Part shown: piece by piece, positions 43,720-52,773 of the stretch
How positions within the stretch are numbered: the stretch's first letter is position 1
Layout: every line of letters starts with the position of its first letter
Notes under the pieces: model-generated
Told to the model about the DNA's origin: nothing
Database searches by the model: none
What the model saw: the letters and a program-made list of their open reading frames with translations, nothing else
Made by a program: the position numbers and the translations under genes
Assembly: GCA_037445225.1 (NCBI GenBank)
Contig: JBBIKW010000003.1
Span: 1 to 64,000 of the forward strand
From: M3007 sp037445225
GTDB taxonomy: Bacteria > Bacteroidota > Bacteroidia > Chitinophagales > Saprospiraceae
Length of the DNA stretch: 64,000 nt
Direction of reading: 5' to 3'

Positions 43720-45651
43720 GTGCGTCTTTCTGTTGTCATTGTTAGCTACAACGTCAGCCCTTTTTTGGAGCAGTGCTTGCTCTCTGTGCGCCGGGCAATG
43801 GAGGGCATAAAGGGAGAGGTCTGGGTCGTGGATAACGCCTCTACGGATGACTCAGTAGCCATGGTGCAGCACCGCTTCCCCGAAGTGCGCCTGCTGGTTA
43901 ATGCGGAAAATGTGGGCTTTGCCGTGGCCAACAACCAGGCCATTCGCTGCAGCCAAGGGGAGTACGTATTGTTACTCAATCCGGATACGCTTGTAGAGGA
44001 AGGTACCTTTGAGCGGTGTCTACACTTTATGGATGCTCATCCGGAGGCCGGTGCCCTGGGTGTGCGGTTGATAGACGGCAGCGGGCAATATCTGCCGGAA
44101 AGTAAGCGCGGCTTTCCCACGCCGTGGGTTTCGTTTTGCAAGATGGTGGGGCTGGGGGCGCTGTTTCCTCGCAGCGTCTTCTTTAATGGGTATTATTTGG
44201 GACATCTCGACCCCTTGCAGACGCAGGCAGTGGAAGTTCTGGCGGGTTGCTTCATGTTCATACGGCGCCAAGCCCTGGAGAAAGCCGGTTTGCTCGATGA
44301 GGCCTTCTTCATGTACGGAGAAGACATCGACCTGTCGTATCGCATTCGGCAAGCAGGCTTTGCAAATTATTATTTTCCGCACGTACGCGTCCTGCACTAC
44401 AAAGGCGAGAGCGCGCAAAAAGACCGCTTTCAATACGTGCGGCGCTTTTACGAGGCGATGATCATTTTCGCGCGCAAGCATTTTCGGCGGCGAGGTGCTC
44501 GCGCGGTAGCCCTCCTATTGCAAATAGCTATTGCCTTGCGGGCCATGGCGGCATTGCTCTCTCAGGCGGCGCACCGCGTTTGGCTGCCGCTCTTAGATGG
44601 CGTTGTGTCGTATACTGGGCTGGTGGGCTTGAAGGACTTTTGGGCAGCGTATTACTACAAAGACCCGGATTATTTTCAGCCTTCGATCTTGTGGTTTAAC
44701 TTTCCCTTGTACACCGCCGTGTGGTTGGCGGCGCTTTGGTTGGGCGGCAGCTACGACCGGCGTTGGCGCTACGACCTGCTCCGACTCCTGCGCAACCTCG
44801 GCTTAGGGTCTATCCTTTTAGCCGCCATCTACGGCTTTTTAAATCAGGCCTTCCGCCCTTCGCGCGCACTGCTGTTGATGGGCGCCGCTTGGGTAGCATT
44901 TTCTTTGACCATCTTGCGGATCGCTCTGTATGCCCTGGCGTATCGCAGCTTGCGCATTGGGCAGGTGCGCCGCCGCCGCATCCTCATCGTAGGAGCAGCA
45001 GACGAATGCGAGCGCGCCAGTCGGCTGTTAACCTCCGCAGAAATCGCTTGGGAACTCACCACCACCCTACCGCCCGAACAATGGACCCGCCTGCCCGCCT
45101 TAGTGCGCGTTTTCAAAGCCGATGAGCTGATCTTTTGCACGCGCGATGTGCCCATAAGTCATACGCTGGACATCATGCAAAAAGTCGGTCCACGCGTCCA
45201 CTACAAAACGCTACCGCCTCAAAGCAACCACATCATCGGCAGCAGCAGTAAAGACCGTCCGGGAGAGCTGTACTCGGTCGCCCCCCAGTACCGCCTCGAC
45301 AACCCAGAATACCGACGCACCAAGCGCATTTTTGACCTCGTCGCCTGCGCCCTGCTTTTGGTTCTCCCTCCCTTGTGGATTTTTCTCCTTTCCCAAAGAA
45401 AGCTCATCCTCCGCAATTGGTGGCGCGTCTGTTTAGGGCAAAAAACATGGATAGGCTATGCGCCTTCTATACAAAGCAAACGCTACCCCTCTCTGCCTCG
45501 CGGAGTTTTTCCCTTGTTGCCCCCATCGTACAACATAGCCCTTACAGAGGCAGAGATCGAGCGGCTCCATTTTCTGTACACGAAAAACTGGAACCTCTGG
45601 CGCGATGCCGAACTGCTCTTCCAACATTTATTTTTAAATAAAAAGTTTTAA
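43720..45651 (+). CDS. Glycosyltransferase family 2 fused to a membrane part and a degenerate sugar-transferase-like region
   Basis: 643 residues, GTG start at 43720. Residues 1-250 are a GT2 (rhamnosyltransferase-like) domain: LSVVIVSYNV, VDNASTDDSV, NVGFAVANNQAI, the metal-binding LLLNPDTLVEEG and a C-terminal FFMYGEDIDLSYRIRQAG acceptor motif. Residues ~270-440 carry several hydrophobic helices, then comes a short Rossmann-like piece (RRRILIVGAADECERASRLL), and residues ~530-590 (RTKRIFDLVACALLLVLPPLWIF ... QKTWIGY) recall polyprenyl sugar-phosphate transferases. The catalytic core of that family, the KRP and TGWAQVNG motifs, is absent. The enzyme probably adds a sugar to a lipid-linked glycan at the inner membrane. 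No other glycan genes adjoin it. Confidence 0.82.
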   Translation: MRLSVVIVSYNVSPFLEQCLLSVRRAMEGIKGEVWVVDNASTDDSVAMVQHRFPEVRLLVNAENVGFAVANNQAIRCSQGEYVLLLNPDTLVEEGTFERCLHFMDAHPEAGALGVRLIDGSGQYLPESKRGFPTPWVSFCKMVGLGALFPRSVFFNGYYLGHLDPLQTQAVEVLAGCFMFIRRQALEKAGLLDEAFFMYGEDIDLSYRIRQAGFANYYFPHVRVLHYKGESAQKDRFQYVRRFYEAMIIFARKHFRRRGARAVALLLQIAIALRAMAALLSQAAHRVWLPLLDGVVSYTGLVGLKDFWAAYYYKDPDYFQPSILWFNFPLYTAVWLAALWLGGSYDRRWRYDLLRLLRNLGLGSILLAAIYGFLNQAFRPSRALLLMGAAWVAFSLTILRIALYALAYRSLRIGQVRRRRILIVGAADECERASRLLTSAEIAWELTTTLPPEQWTRLPALVRVFKADELIFCTRDVPISHTLDIMQKVGPRVHYKTLPPQSNHIIGSSSKDRPGELYSVAPQYRLDNPEYRRTKRIFDLVACALLLVLPPLWIFLLSQRKLILRNWWRVCLGQKTWIGYAPSIQSKRYPSLPRGVFPLLPPSYNIALTEAEIERLHFLYTKNWNLWRDAELLFQHLFLNKKF

Positions 45652-45670
45652 AAATATACTCCCTGTATCT

Positions 45671-45678
45671 TACCTTTG
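45671..45678 (+). promoter_or_regulatory. Candidate -7 promoter element for the topoisomerase gene
   Basis: TACCTTTG matches TAnnTTTG, 31 bases before the ATG at 45710; it lies just past the stop of the glycosyltransferase gene. Confidence 0.45.
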
Positions 45679-45709
45679 CAGTACGTTTCTCACTTATTCG
45701 CGGTAACTT

Positions 45710-48373
45710 ATGGCGCGTTCGAAAAAAGACACTTCTGTGCCCCCCTCCGCGTCGATGGACGGCAACGAGCAAATCATCACGTTGTCGGGCATGTACCAGA
45801 ATTACTTTCTGGACTACGCCTCTTACGTGATTTTGGAGCGGGCCGTTCCCGCCATTGAGGATGGGTTAAAGCCCGTGCAGCGGCGCATTCTGCATGCCAT
45901 GTACGAGCAGCACGACGGCCGCTACCACAAAGTGGCCAACCTCATTGGGCAAACGATGCAGTATCATCCGCACGGCGATGCCGCCATCGGCGAGGCTTTA
46001 GTCAACCTCGGCCAAAAGGACCTACTCATCGACTGCCAGGGCAACTGGGGGGACTACCGAACGGGCGACCCGGCAGCGGCGCCGCGCTACATCGAGGCGC
46101 GCCTGACGAAGTTTGCCTTAGAGGTGGCCTTCAACCCGCAGACGACGCGCTGGCAGATGTCGTACGATGGGCGGAAGCGCGAACCGATCACGTTGCCCAT
46201 GAAGTTTCCATTGCTGCTGGTTCAAGGCGTAGAGGGTATCGCCGTAGGGCTGAGCACGAAGGTCTTACCACACAACTTTATAGAACTGTGCCAAGCCAGC
46301 GTTGCCGCCTTGCAGGGTCGCGATTTCGAATTGTACCCCGACTTTCCCACGGGCGGCTTAATAGACGTCACTCAGTACAACCGAGGAGCGCGCGGCGGCA
46401 AAGTGCGCGCGCGCGCGCGCATTCAAGAGGTCGACAAAAAGACGCTCCGCATCATCGAGCTGCCTTACGGCGTGTTTGTGAGCGACCTCATCGATTCCAT
46501 CCTAAAGGCCAATGAAAAAGGACAAATCAAAATCAAGCGAGTTACCGACAAGACGGCCGCTGAAGTAGATATCGAAATCGAGCTGCAGCCGGGCGTCAGC
46601 CCCGACATCACCATCGACGCCCTGTACGCCTTCACCGACTGCGAGGTCAGCATCAGCCCCAACTGCTGCGTCATTCGAGAGAGCCGCCCCCTATTTACCG
46701 ACGTTCACGAGGTACTGCGCTTTTCGGCCGAGTACACGAAGGCCTTGCTGCGCCAGGAACTCGAAATTCAGCGCCGTGAATTAGAGGAAAAGCTCCACTT
46801 CGCTTCCTTAGAGAAAATTTTCATCGAAAAACGCATCTACCACGATATCGAGGAATGTGAGAGCTGGGAAGCCGTACTCCAAACTATTGAGGCCGGCCTA
46901 AGGCGCTACATCCTCACACCAAGCGACCCAGACTACCGCCACAAGACCGACAAGGTGAAGCTCCTGCGCGACTTGACGCAAGAAGACCTCGTCCGCTTAA
47001 CGGAAATCCGCATCAAGCGCATTTCTAAGTACAACAGCTTCAAGGCCGACGAAGAGATGGCCCGACTTGGCGAAGCGTTGCGCGAAACGCTCTACCACCT
47101 AGAGCACCTGACCGAATATGCCGTGGCCTACTTTCAAAGCCTCATCGACAAGTACGGCGAAGGCCGCAAGCGAAGGACGGAGATCGCTGTCTTCGACGAC
47201 ATCCGCGCCGCCGAGGTGGTCGCCAACAACGCCAAGCTATACGTCGATCGCGCGGGCGGCTTTATCGGTTTTGGCCTGAAAAAAGACGAGTTCGTACAAG
47301 ACTGCTCCGACATCGACGACGTCATCGTCTTCCGCCGCGACGGCATCATGAAAATCGTGCGCATCGGCGAAAAGGTCTTCGTCGGCAAAGACATCTTGCA
47401 CGTGGGCGTATGGAAGAAGAACGACGAGCGCACCACTTACAACATGGTCTACTTAGACGGCAAGACAGGGCGCACCATGGTCAAGCGCTTCAACGTGACG
47501 GCCATCACGCGCGATAAAGAATATCCTGTGGGCGGAGGGAGCAAAGGCTCGCGCATCCTTTACTTGACAGCCAATCCTAACGGCGAAAGCGAAGTGATCA
47601 CCGTCACCTTAAGCCCGGGCTGCTCGGCGAAAATCAAAGTGTTTGACTACGACTTCGGCCAGCTGGCCATCAAAGGGCGCGATGCCCAAGGCAACATCCT
47701 GACCAAATACCCGGTCAAAAGCATCCGGCAAAAGGAGGTGGGCAAGAGCACTATCGGCGCTCAAAAAGTCTGGTACGACGAGGTCACCGGCCGCCTCAAC
47801 ACGCAGGAGCGCGGGCACCTCTTAGGCGAATTCGACACCGGCGACCTGTTGCTCGTCTTGTACCGCGATGGCTCCTATGAGCTAACAGATACCGACTTGC
47901 TGCAGCGCTTCGAATCCAAAGAGGTGCTCCACATCGGCAGGTTTCACCCCGACACCGTGGTAAATGCGGTGCATTTCGACGGTCATAAGGGCTGGACCAT
48001 GGTCAAGCGCTTCCGCATCGAGACGACACGCCTGCGCGAACGCTTTTCCTTTATCACCGATCATCCCAAATCGAAGCTGCTCTTTGCCAGCGTCAAACCC
48101 AACCCACACCTCCGTTATACCCTGCGCGTCAAGGGCAAATCCGTCGTAAATGAAGTGGCTTTGGGTGATTTCATGGACGTAAAGGGATGGAAAGCCGTAG
48201 GCAACAAACTGTGCGATAGCCTGCCCTCCGACGTCGAGGAAATACTTTTGGAGGCGACTTCCACAGATAAGCCCACTTCGCCCGCTACTCTATTTGACCT
48301 GCCGACAGAAGCGCCCCAAGAAAAGCAGCCGTCCAAAACCTACAAGGCCGGCGATGTCATCGAATTCGACTAA
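45710..48373 (+). CDS. parC: DNA topoisomerase IV subunit A (ParC-type)
   Basis: 887 residues. The DNA breakage-reunion domain is clear: LEDGLKPVQRRIL-like (here IEDGLKPVQRRIL), YHPHGDAAIGEALV, GNWGDYRTGDPAAAPRYIEARL with the catalytic tyrosine at Tyr127 (quoted parts: GNWGDYRTGD and APRYIEARL). A long coiled coil follows, then the C-terminal beta-pinwheel with repeats such as GDLLLVLYRDGSYEL. The GyrA-box (QRRGGKG) typical of gyrase is absent, favouring topoisomerase IV over gyrase. The enzyme unlinks daughter chromosomes; the partner parE is not in the window. The RidA-like gene follows 20 bases later. Confidence 0.9.
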   Translation: MARSKKDTSVPPSASMDGNEQIITLSGMYQNYFLDYASYVILERAVPAIEDGLKPVQRRILHAMYEQHDGRYHKVANLIGQTMQYHPHGDAAIGEALVNLGQKDLLIDCQGNWGDYRTGDPAAAPRYIEARLTKFALEVAFNPQTTRWQMSYDGRKREPITLPMKFPLLLVQGVEGIAVGLSTKVLPHNFIELCQASVAALQGRDFELYPDFPTGGLIDVTQYNRGARGGKVRARARIQEVDKKTLRIIELPYGVFVSDLIDSILKANEKGQIKIKRVTDKTAAEVDIEIELQPGVSPDITIDALYAFTDCEVSISPNCCVIRESRPLFTDVHEVLRFSAEYTKALLRQELEIQRRELEEKLHFASLEKIFIEKRIYHDIEECESWEAVLQTIEAGLRRYILTPSDPDYRHKTDKVKLLRDLTQEDLVRLTEIRIKRISKYNSFKADEEMARLGEALRETLYHLEHLTEYAVAYFQSLIDKYGEGRKRRTEIAVFDDIRAAEVVANNAKLYVDRAGGFIGFGLKKDEFVQDCSDIDDVIVFRRDGIMKIVRIGEKVFVGKDILHVGVWKKNDERTTYNMVYLDGKTGRTMVKRFNVTAITRDKEYPVGGGSKGSRILYLTANPNGESEVITVTLSPGCSAKIKVFDYDFGQLAIKGRDAQGNILTKYPVKSIRQKEVGKSTIGAQKVWYDEVTGRLNTQERGHLLGEFDTGDLLLVLYRDGSYELTDTDLLQRFESKEVLHIGRFHPDTVVNAVHFDGHKGWTMVKRFRIETTRLRERFSFITDHPKSKLLFASVKPNPHLRYTLRVKGKSVVNEVALGDFMDVKGWKAVGNKLCDSLPSDVEEILLEATSTDKPTSPATLFDLPTEAPQEKQPSKTYKAGDVIEFD

Positions 48374-48393
48374 AAAAAAAACACGCGTGACCT

Positions 48394-48828
48394 ATGGCGA
48401 CCTCTGAGACGTTTGACGCGCCCAACGCACCCAAACCCGTTGGGCTGTATCCCCACGCGCGCCGCGCGGGTAATCTGCTGTTCCTCTCCGGCATAGGGCC
48501 GCGCGACCCTGATACCGACGACGTTCCGGGACTAAGGCGTAGCGCCAGCGGCAATTATCTCGAGTTTGACTTTGAAGCCCAAGTGCATTCCGTCTTTCGC
48601 AACGTGCGCATCGTATTGGAGGCTTGCGGGGCGCGATGGGAAGACCTGGTAGACGTTACCGTCTTCCTGACCAACTTAGAGCGCGATTTTCACACGTTCA
48701 ACCGAATATACACAGAGTACTTCAAAGAAAATCCGCCCTGCCGCACCACCGTGGGCATCGATCGCCTTCCCACACCGATTGCCATAGAGCTCAAGTGCAT
48801 TGCCGTCGTGCGTGAGGAAGCTCCATAG
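48394..48828 (+). CDS. RidA family protein, 2-aminomuconate deaminase-like
   Basis: 144 residues. The RidA/YjgF fold shows as AGNLLFLSGIGP near the N-terminus, ENIR-like FRNVRIVLEACGARWEDLVDVTVFLT (in part: LEACGARWEDLVDVTVF) and the C-terminal RTTVGIDRLPTPIAIELKCIA, with the substrate-binding arginine in PCRTTVG. The opening KPVGLYPHARRAG and the extended loop after GPRDP are closer to 2-aminomuconate deaminases than to plain RidA, which removes reactive enamines. Together with ACMSD at 21.6 kb this suggests a kynurenine route through 2-aminomuconate, but plain RidA cannot be excluded. It is cytoplasmic and starts 20 bases after parC. Confidence 0.8.
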   Translation: MATSETFDAPNAPKPVGLYPHARRAGNLLFLSGIGPRDPDTDDVPGLRRSASGNYLEFDFEAQVHSVFRNVRIVLEACGARWEDLVDVTVFLTNLERDFHTFNRIYTEYFKENPPCRTTVGIDRLPTPIAIELKCIAVVREEAP

Positions 48829-48830
48829 AC

Positions 48831-49163
48831 TTACCAAGCCCATTCCTCAGGGTCATTCATAGGGCGCGACCGTACGGAGCGCTTGGTGCGCATGCGCTGT
48901 TTTTGGCGCTCCCAAATAAGTCGGGCCAATGCCATCGGAACCGGCTCGGCACTTTGGCCGCGCATCACTGGAGCAATCTTTTCCTCCAACACATCGAGGC
49001 GATAGAGAAAGCTCATTAAGTAGTCGGGTTTTTGTTCCAGCAGTTCCGCCACGCGCTCGGCGATGAGGGCTAAGAGCGTCGCCTCTTCCTCTGGAAGAAG
49101 AGCCTCGCCCGAAGCAAATACCTGGTCAAGTCGGCTTACGACCTCCTGCAAATGTTTTTCCAT
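48831..49163 (-). CDS. Small cytoplasmic protein of unknown function
   Basis: 110 residues, charged and predominantly helical (EVVSRLDQVFASGEAL, EEEATLLALIAERVAELLEQ), with a basic C-terminal segment (RQKQRMRTKRSVRSRP) and an acidic, tryptophan-containing end (DPEEWAW). No signal peptide or membrane helix. The clustered charges suggest nucleic-acid or protein contact, but I know no named family. It is convergent with the RidA-like gene (2-base gap) and divergent from the small membrane protein at 49227. Confidence 0.6.
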   Translation of the reverse strand: MEKHLQEVVSRLDQVFASGEALLPEEEATLLALIAERVAELLEQKPDYLMSFLYRLDVLEEKIAPVMRGQSAEPVPMALARLIWERQKQRMRTKRSVRSRPMNDPEEWAW

Positions 49164-49226
49164 GGCAACGGCAAGTTACTCAAAACCCACCATAGGTAAT
49201 CTCGCTTGCCCCAAAGCGGGAATTAA

Positions 49227-49427
49227 ATGAAATTTAAGAAATTGCCGCCGATATCCGATCGAAAATTATCGCCTATGTTTCGTCGTCATACGCGCGAGCC
49301 TTTCCCTGTAGGCCGCCTGGTGCTGTTGTCGATCCTCGTGTTGCTCATCTTGCTGTACATCCTGTACCGGGTCAAACAGGCGGAAACAGCGCCTTTGCCG
49401 CCTGTGCTCATCGAGCCGAGCGAATAG
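49227..49427 (+). CDS. Small single-pass membrane protein of unknown function
   Basis: 66 residues: a basic N-terminal half (FKKLPPISDRKLSPMFRRH), one strong membrane helix (VGRLVLLSILVLLILLYILY) and a short proline-rich periplasmic tail (LPPVLIEPSE). The topology is credible, but the gene is short and convergent with the TPR gene, which ends 7 bases later, so it is only a probable gene. No known family. Confidence 0.5.
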   Translation: MKFKKLPPISDRKLSPMFRRHTREPFPVGRLVLLSILVLLILLYILYRVKQAETAPLPPVLIEPSE

Positions 49428-49434
49428 AAAAGCG

Positions 49435-51255
49435 CTATTGCACTTTATCGCCTCGCAATATGCGGAAGCGCTTGCGGGCATCGACCGAAAAGACCGAGCT
49501 GGAATAGTCGACGAAGATTTTTTCGTACAACTCCATAGCCTTTTCAGGTTGTCCCAGCCGCTCTTCCAACAAAAGCGCCCAGGCGTACAAGGCGTTGTCG
49601 GCTCGGATGTCTTGAGGAAATTTTTCGGCGATTTCCTGGTAAAAAGCGGCCGCTTGAGCATAATCGCGCTTTCTTTCAGCGATTTGCGCCTTTAGATAGA
49701 GCACATCGTCGAGCAAGCTGGTTTCAGGGAAGGTTCGCTGCAAGCTGTCTAGCAAACGGGTGGCGTCTGCAAAGCGGTTTTGAAAAACCAACAACTCTGC
49801 CTGGGCATAGATAGCCATCGCCTCAGTAGTCGCATCGGTGTTCAAGTTGTCCATGATGAACACCGATTGATCGATGGCGTCGTTGGCTAGGAGCTTAGAA
49901 GTAGAGGCCTTGAGTGCGTCGAACTGCGCCTGCGCCCATTCGAAATCACCGTTAAAGTAAGAGAGCCGAGCATTTTTAAAGCGCGCCTCCTGGCCGAGAA
50001 GCTCTTCGCGGAAGTCCTTGTCCACTTGGCTGTACAGCAGCGTGCTCTCCCAGATATCGCCGCTCATCAGGTAGAAGTCGCCCAAGTTAATCTTCGCTCG
50101 GCCGACTAAGTGGCGCGAGATGCCCGGCATAGCTATAAGCGAGTCGAGCAAGCCTATGGCTTTGGGCAAGTCATTGAGGTAGTAGGCCTCTAAATCGGCC
50201 AGTTCGAGGATGATGTCGGCTGTGTTTCGGTTTCGTCCGTACTCGGCGATAAACTGCTCGTACTCCGCTTCTAAGGTTTTTAGGTATTGCTGCGTGTAGT
50301 TGTAGTCGTCAGTAATTTTCCGCCGACGCGTCTTCATCAGCTCGCGCTTAGCGCTGAAGAAGAAGGGATTTCTCGGACCTTTCTCTTGAATGATGTACTC
50401 GTATCCGGCAATAGCCGTCTCGTAATCGCGGGCGTTAGCCGCATCGTTGGCCAATTGAAACACGCGTTGCCCCGGCTCGTTGAGGCGCTTATCCAAGGCC
50501 CTGTACTGGCGCATAGCGCTGCGGTAGTCTTTGCGCTGCACAAAGGACCACGCCAACAGCTCGACCAGCTCGACCATATCGTTGGCCTGGATGCGGGCAT
50601 ACAGCTGGCGTTGGAGCTCCGGGTAATCGCCCTGAGGCAAGAAGCGAGACAGCTGTGTTTGCACCAAAGTCATACGCGACGGGTCGGCCTCTAAATGGAG
50701 GAGGTACTGCTCGATCATCTTAGGGATGTCGCCTTTTCGGCGATATATCTCTGCCAGCGGGTAGGCAAAGCGGCGCGGGTCTTTGCCCAGCTGGTTGCCG
50801 CGCTCGTAAGTCCGTATGGCGTAGTCGAACTGAGCGTTTTGGGCAAAAGCCTCTGCCAGCGTATAGATGGCCGAATAATCGTTGGCGACACTGGATATGG
50901 CCTGTTCGTATTGGGCCCGGGCCTCCTCCGTCTTGCCCAAGCGCTCATACAGCTTGCCGTAGGCGACATAGAGCCGGCTATTTTCGGGCGTTCGCTTGAG
51001 CTGTCTCTTCAATGCACTTTCCGCTTCCTCATAGCGCTCCAGCTGAAGCAAGCAAGAGAGATAGCGGTCAAAGTAAAGGTCGTTAACAGCCCGAGTGCCT
51101 TCCGACAATTGTCGGTACAACTCGGCGGCCTTTTCGTATTCGCCGTTTTTAAAATACTGGTGCGCCAACTCAGGATTAGGCTGGGCATTAGCCACGAAGG
51201 CTGTAAGGCCACCTAAACCTACCACAAACCCTGCGTACAAAACAATTCTTCTCAT
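49435..51255 (-). CDS. Exported tetratricopeptide-repeat protein
   Basis: 606 residues from the ATG at 51255. A signal peptide (IVLYAGFVVGLGGLTAFVANAQ) is followed by TPR-type helix pairs along nearly the whole length, e.g. AHQYFKNGEYEKAAELYRQL, YGKLYERLGKTEEARAQYEQ, ALLLEERLGQPEKAMELYEK, with the G-x3-A-x2-Y/F pattern. It thus forms a long solenoid in the periplasm and may scaffold envelope complexes. Bacteroidota carry many such proteins and no specific role can be read. An earlier ATG would add 11 residues ahead of the signal. It is flanked by the MFS transporter gene upstream. Confidence 0.8.
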   Translation of the reverse strand: MRRIVLYAGFVVGLGGLTAFVANAQPNPELAHQYFKNGEYEKAAELYRQLSEGTRAVNDLYFDRYLSCLLQLERYEEAESALKRQLKRTPENSRLYVAYGKLYERLGKTEEARAQYEQAISSVANDYSAIYTLAEAFAQNAQFDYAIRTYERGNQLGKDPRRFAYPLAEIYRRKGDIPKMIEQYLLHLEADPSRMTLVQTQLSRFLPQGDYPELQRQLYARIQANDMVELVELLAWSFVQRKDYRSAMRQYRALDKRLNEPGQRVFQLANDAANARDYETAIAGYEYIIQEKGPRNPFFFSAKRELMKTRRRKITDDYNYTQQYLKTLEAEYEQFIAEYGRNRNTADIILELADLEAYYLNDLPKAIGLLDSLIAMPGISRHLVGRAKINLGDFYLMSGDIWESTLLYSQVDKDFREELLGQEARFKNARLSYFNGDFEWAQAQFDALKASTSKLLANDAIDQSVFIMDNLNTDATTEAMAIYAQAELLVFQNRFADATRLLDSLQRTFPETSLLDDVLYLKAQIAERKRDYAQAAAFYQEIAEKFPQDIRADNALYAWALLLEERLGQPEKAMELYEKIFVDYSSSVFSVDARKRFRILRGDKVQ

Positions 51256-51405
51256 CGCTCTCGTAGGCAACGGTACTCTTCGATACAAATGTTAAAGATG
51301 AAACCTGTCGATTTTGTTTTGCCTTTTGTGATTTTATGTAAAACGCCGAGAAGTTGCCGAGAAATGCGCTAGGGTGCCGCTTTTTTCGAGGCACACTCGG
51401 ACACC

Positions 51406-52695
51406 TCACTCATCGGAAAGTTTGTATTTGTATCCGCCCCAAGCGTAGAACAAGATGTAGGCGTATGCCGGCAACAGCACTGCCTGCAAAGCGAGGCGGG
51501 GCCCAACCGTCGGTCTGTCGGCTAAGAGCCCGTATACCTGCGGCAACACCGCACCGCCAGCAATACCCATGATGAGCAGCGCCGAGCCCAGCTGCGTCCA
51601 TCGCCCTAAGCCGCGGATCGCTAGGGGGAAAATAGCGGGCCACATCACGGCATTGGCCAGGCCCAATAGAGCAATGCACGTCAGAGCGGCATAGCCCGAG
51701 GTGACGTAGGCAGCCAACGACAACCCTATGGCCAATAGGGCCGAATAGCGCAAAAAATCTTGCTGCGAAATGTAGCGAGGGATGAGCGCGATGCTCAGCA
51801 AATAGCCGGCTAACATACCGGTGAGCGTCAGTGAGGTAAAGTATTTGGTTTGGTCCAAAGTGAAGCCCAAAAAACGCCCGTAGAGCACAATGCCGTCGCC
51901 AGCCATGACTTCAGCGCCTACGTAGAAGAAGATAGCTAACACGCCCAACCACAGGTGTGGGAAAGACCAAATGCTGCAGTCTGCTCTCGCCTTCGCTACC
52001 GCTATCCCTCCTTCCGCTTCGGAATGCAGGTCGGGTAAGGGCGAGCGGCGAATGAAGAACGCCAATAGGGCAAGGGCACCGGCCATCACCAAATAAGGCG
52101 GAATAGCGCGCGCCGCCAGCGCGTCGAGCAAGGCTGCTCGCTCCGAAGCATCGACCGCTGCCGCCAACTGTCTCTCTATCGATTGGGCTCCGCGCAGCAC
52201 GATGCTGCTCAGCAAGAGAGGCGCGAGAATACCTGCTACCTTGTTGCAAATACCCATGATGCTGATGCGTTGAGCAGCGCTCTCCAAGGGCCCAATGATG
52301 CTCACATAGGGATTTGCCGCCGTTTGCAGGATCGACAGACCCATCCCTTGTACAAAAAGGCCGGAGAGAAAAAGCCCATATACGCGTGTCTGCGCTGCCG
52401 GGACAAATACTAAGCAACCCACCGCCATGACCAACAGGCCCAACGCCATGCCGTTCTTAAACCCCGTCCAACTTAAAATCGCCGATGCGGGTAAGGCTAA
52501 AAAGAAATAGCTGAGGTAGAAGGCCGAAGTAACCAACAGGGCCTGCCATTCGTATTTCAGGTCGCAGGCAAGCTTGAGAAAAGGAATTAGGGTGCCGTTG
52601 AGCCAAGTGATGAAGCCAAAAATGAAGAAGAGCAGCCCGATCAGCGCCATCTGGCGCCAGTAGCTGCTCGTCGAAAGGGTAAAGACTTTTTGCAT
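51406..52695 (-). CDS. Sugar MFS transporter of the FucP/GluP type
   Basis: 429 residues with about 12 membrane helices. The family signatures are visible: FFIFGFITWLNGTLIPFLK at the first helix, SYFFLALPASAILSWTGFKNGMALGL and LQTAANPYVSIIGP, the stretch that marks the fucose/glucose/galactose:proton symporters (GluP, FucP). It should import a hexose across the inner membrane with protons. The adjacent divergent nucleotidyltransferase and galactokinase at 7.3 kb make galactose or glucose a reasonable substrate. A TACCTTTG element 44 bases upstream is the likely promoter. Confidence 0.88.
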   Translation of the reverse strand: MQKVFTLSTSSYWRQMALIGLLFFIFGFITWLNGTLIPFLKLACDLKYEWQALLVTSAFYLSYFFLALPASAILSWTGFKNGMALGLLVMAVGCLVFVPAAQTRVYGLFLSGLFVQGMGLSILQTAANPYVSIIGPLESAAQRISIMGICNKVAGILAPLLLSSIVLRGAQSIERQLAAAVDASERAALLDALAARAIPPYLVMAGALALLAFFIRRSPLPDLHSEAEGGIAVAKARADCSIWSFPHLWLGVLAIFFYVGAEVMAGDGIVLYGRFLGFTLDQTKYFTSLTLTGMLAGYLLSIALIPRYISQQDFLRYSALLAIGLSLAAYVTSGYAALTCIALLGLANAVMWPAIFPLAIRGLGRWTQLGSALLIMGIAGGAVLPQVYGLLADRPTVGPRLALQAVLLPAYAYILFYAWGGYKYKLSDE

Positions 52696-52738
52696 GCGAC
52701 AACGTCGGTTTCGATGTGTTTCAGACCTTTGCGTCGGG

Positions 52739-52746
52739 CAAAGGTA
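52739..52746 (-). promoter_or_regulatory. Candidate -7 promoter element for the sugar transporter gene
   Basis: The minus strand reads TACCTTTG (TAnnTTTG), 44 bases before the start at 52695, in the 78-base gap between divergent genes. On the plus strand GACCTTTG at 52723-52730 is a weaker match. Confidence 0.42.
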
Positions 52747-52773
52747 ATGCTCGCAATCATCCGCTCTGTATTC

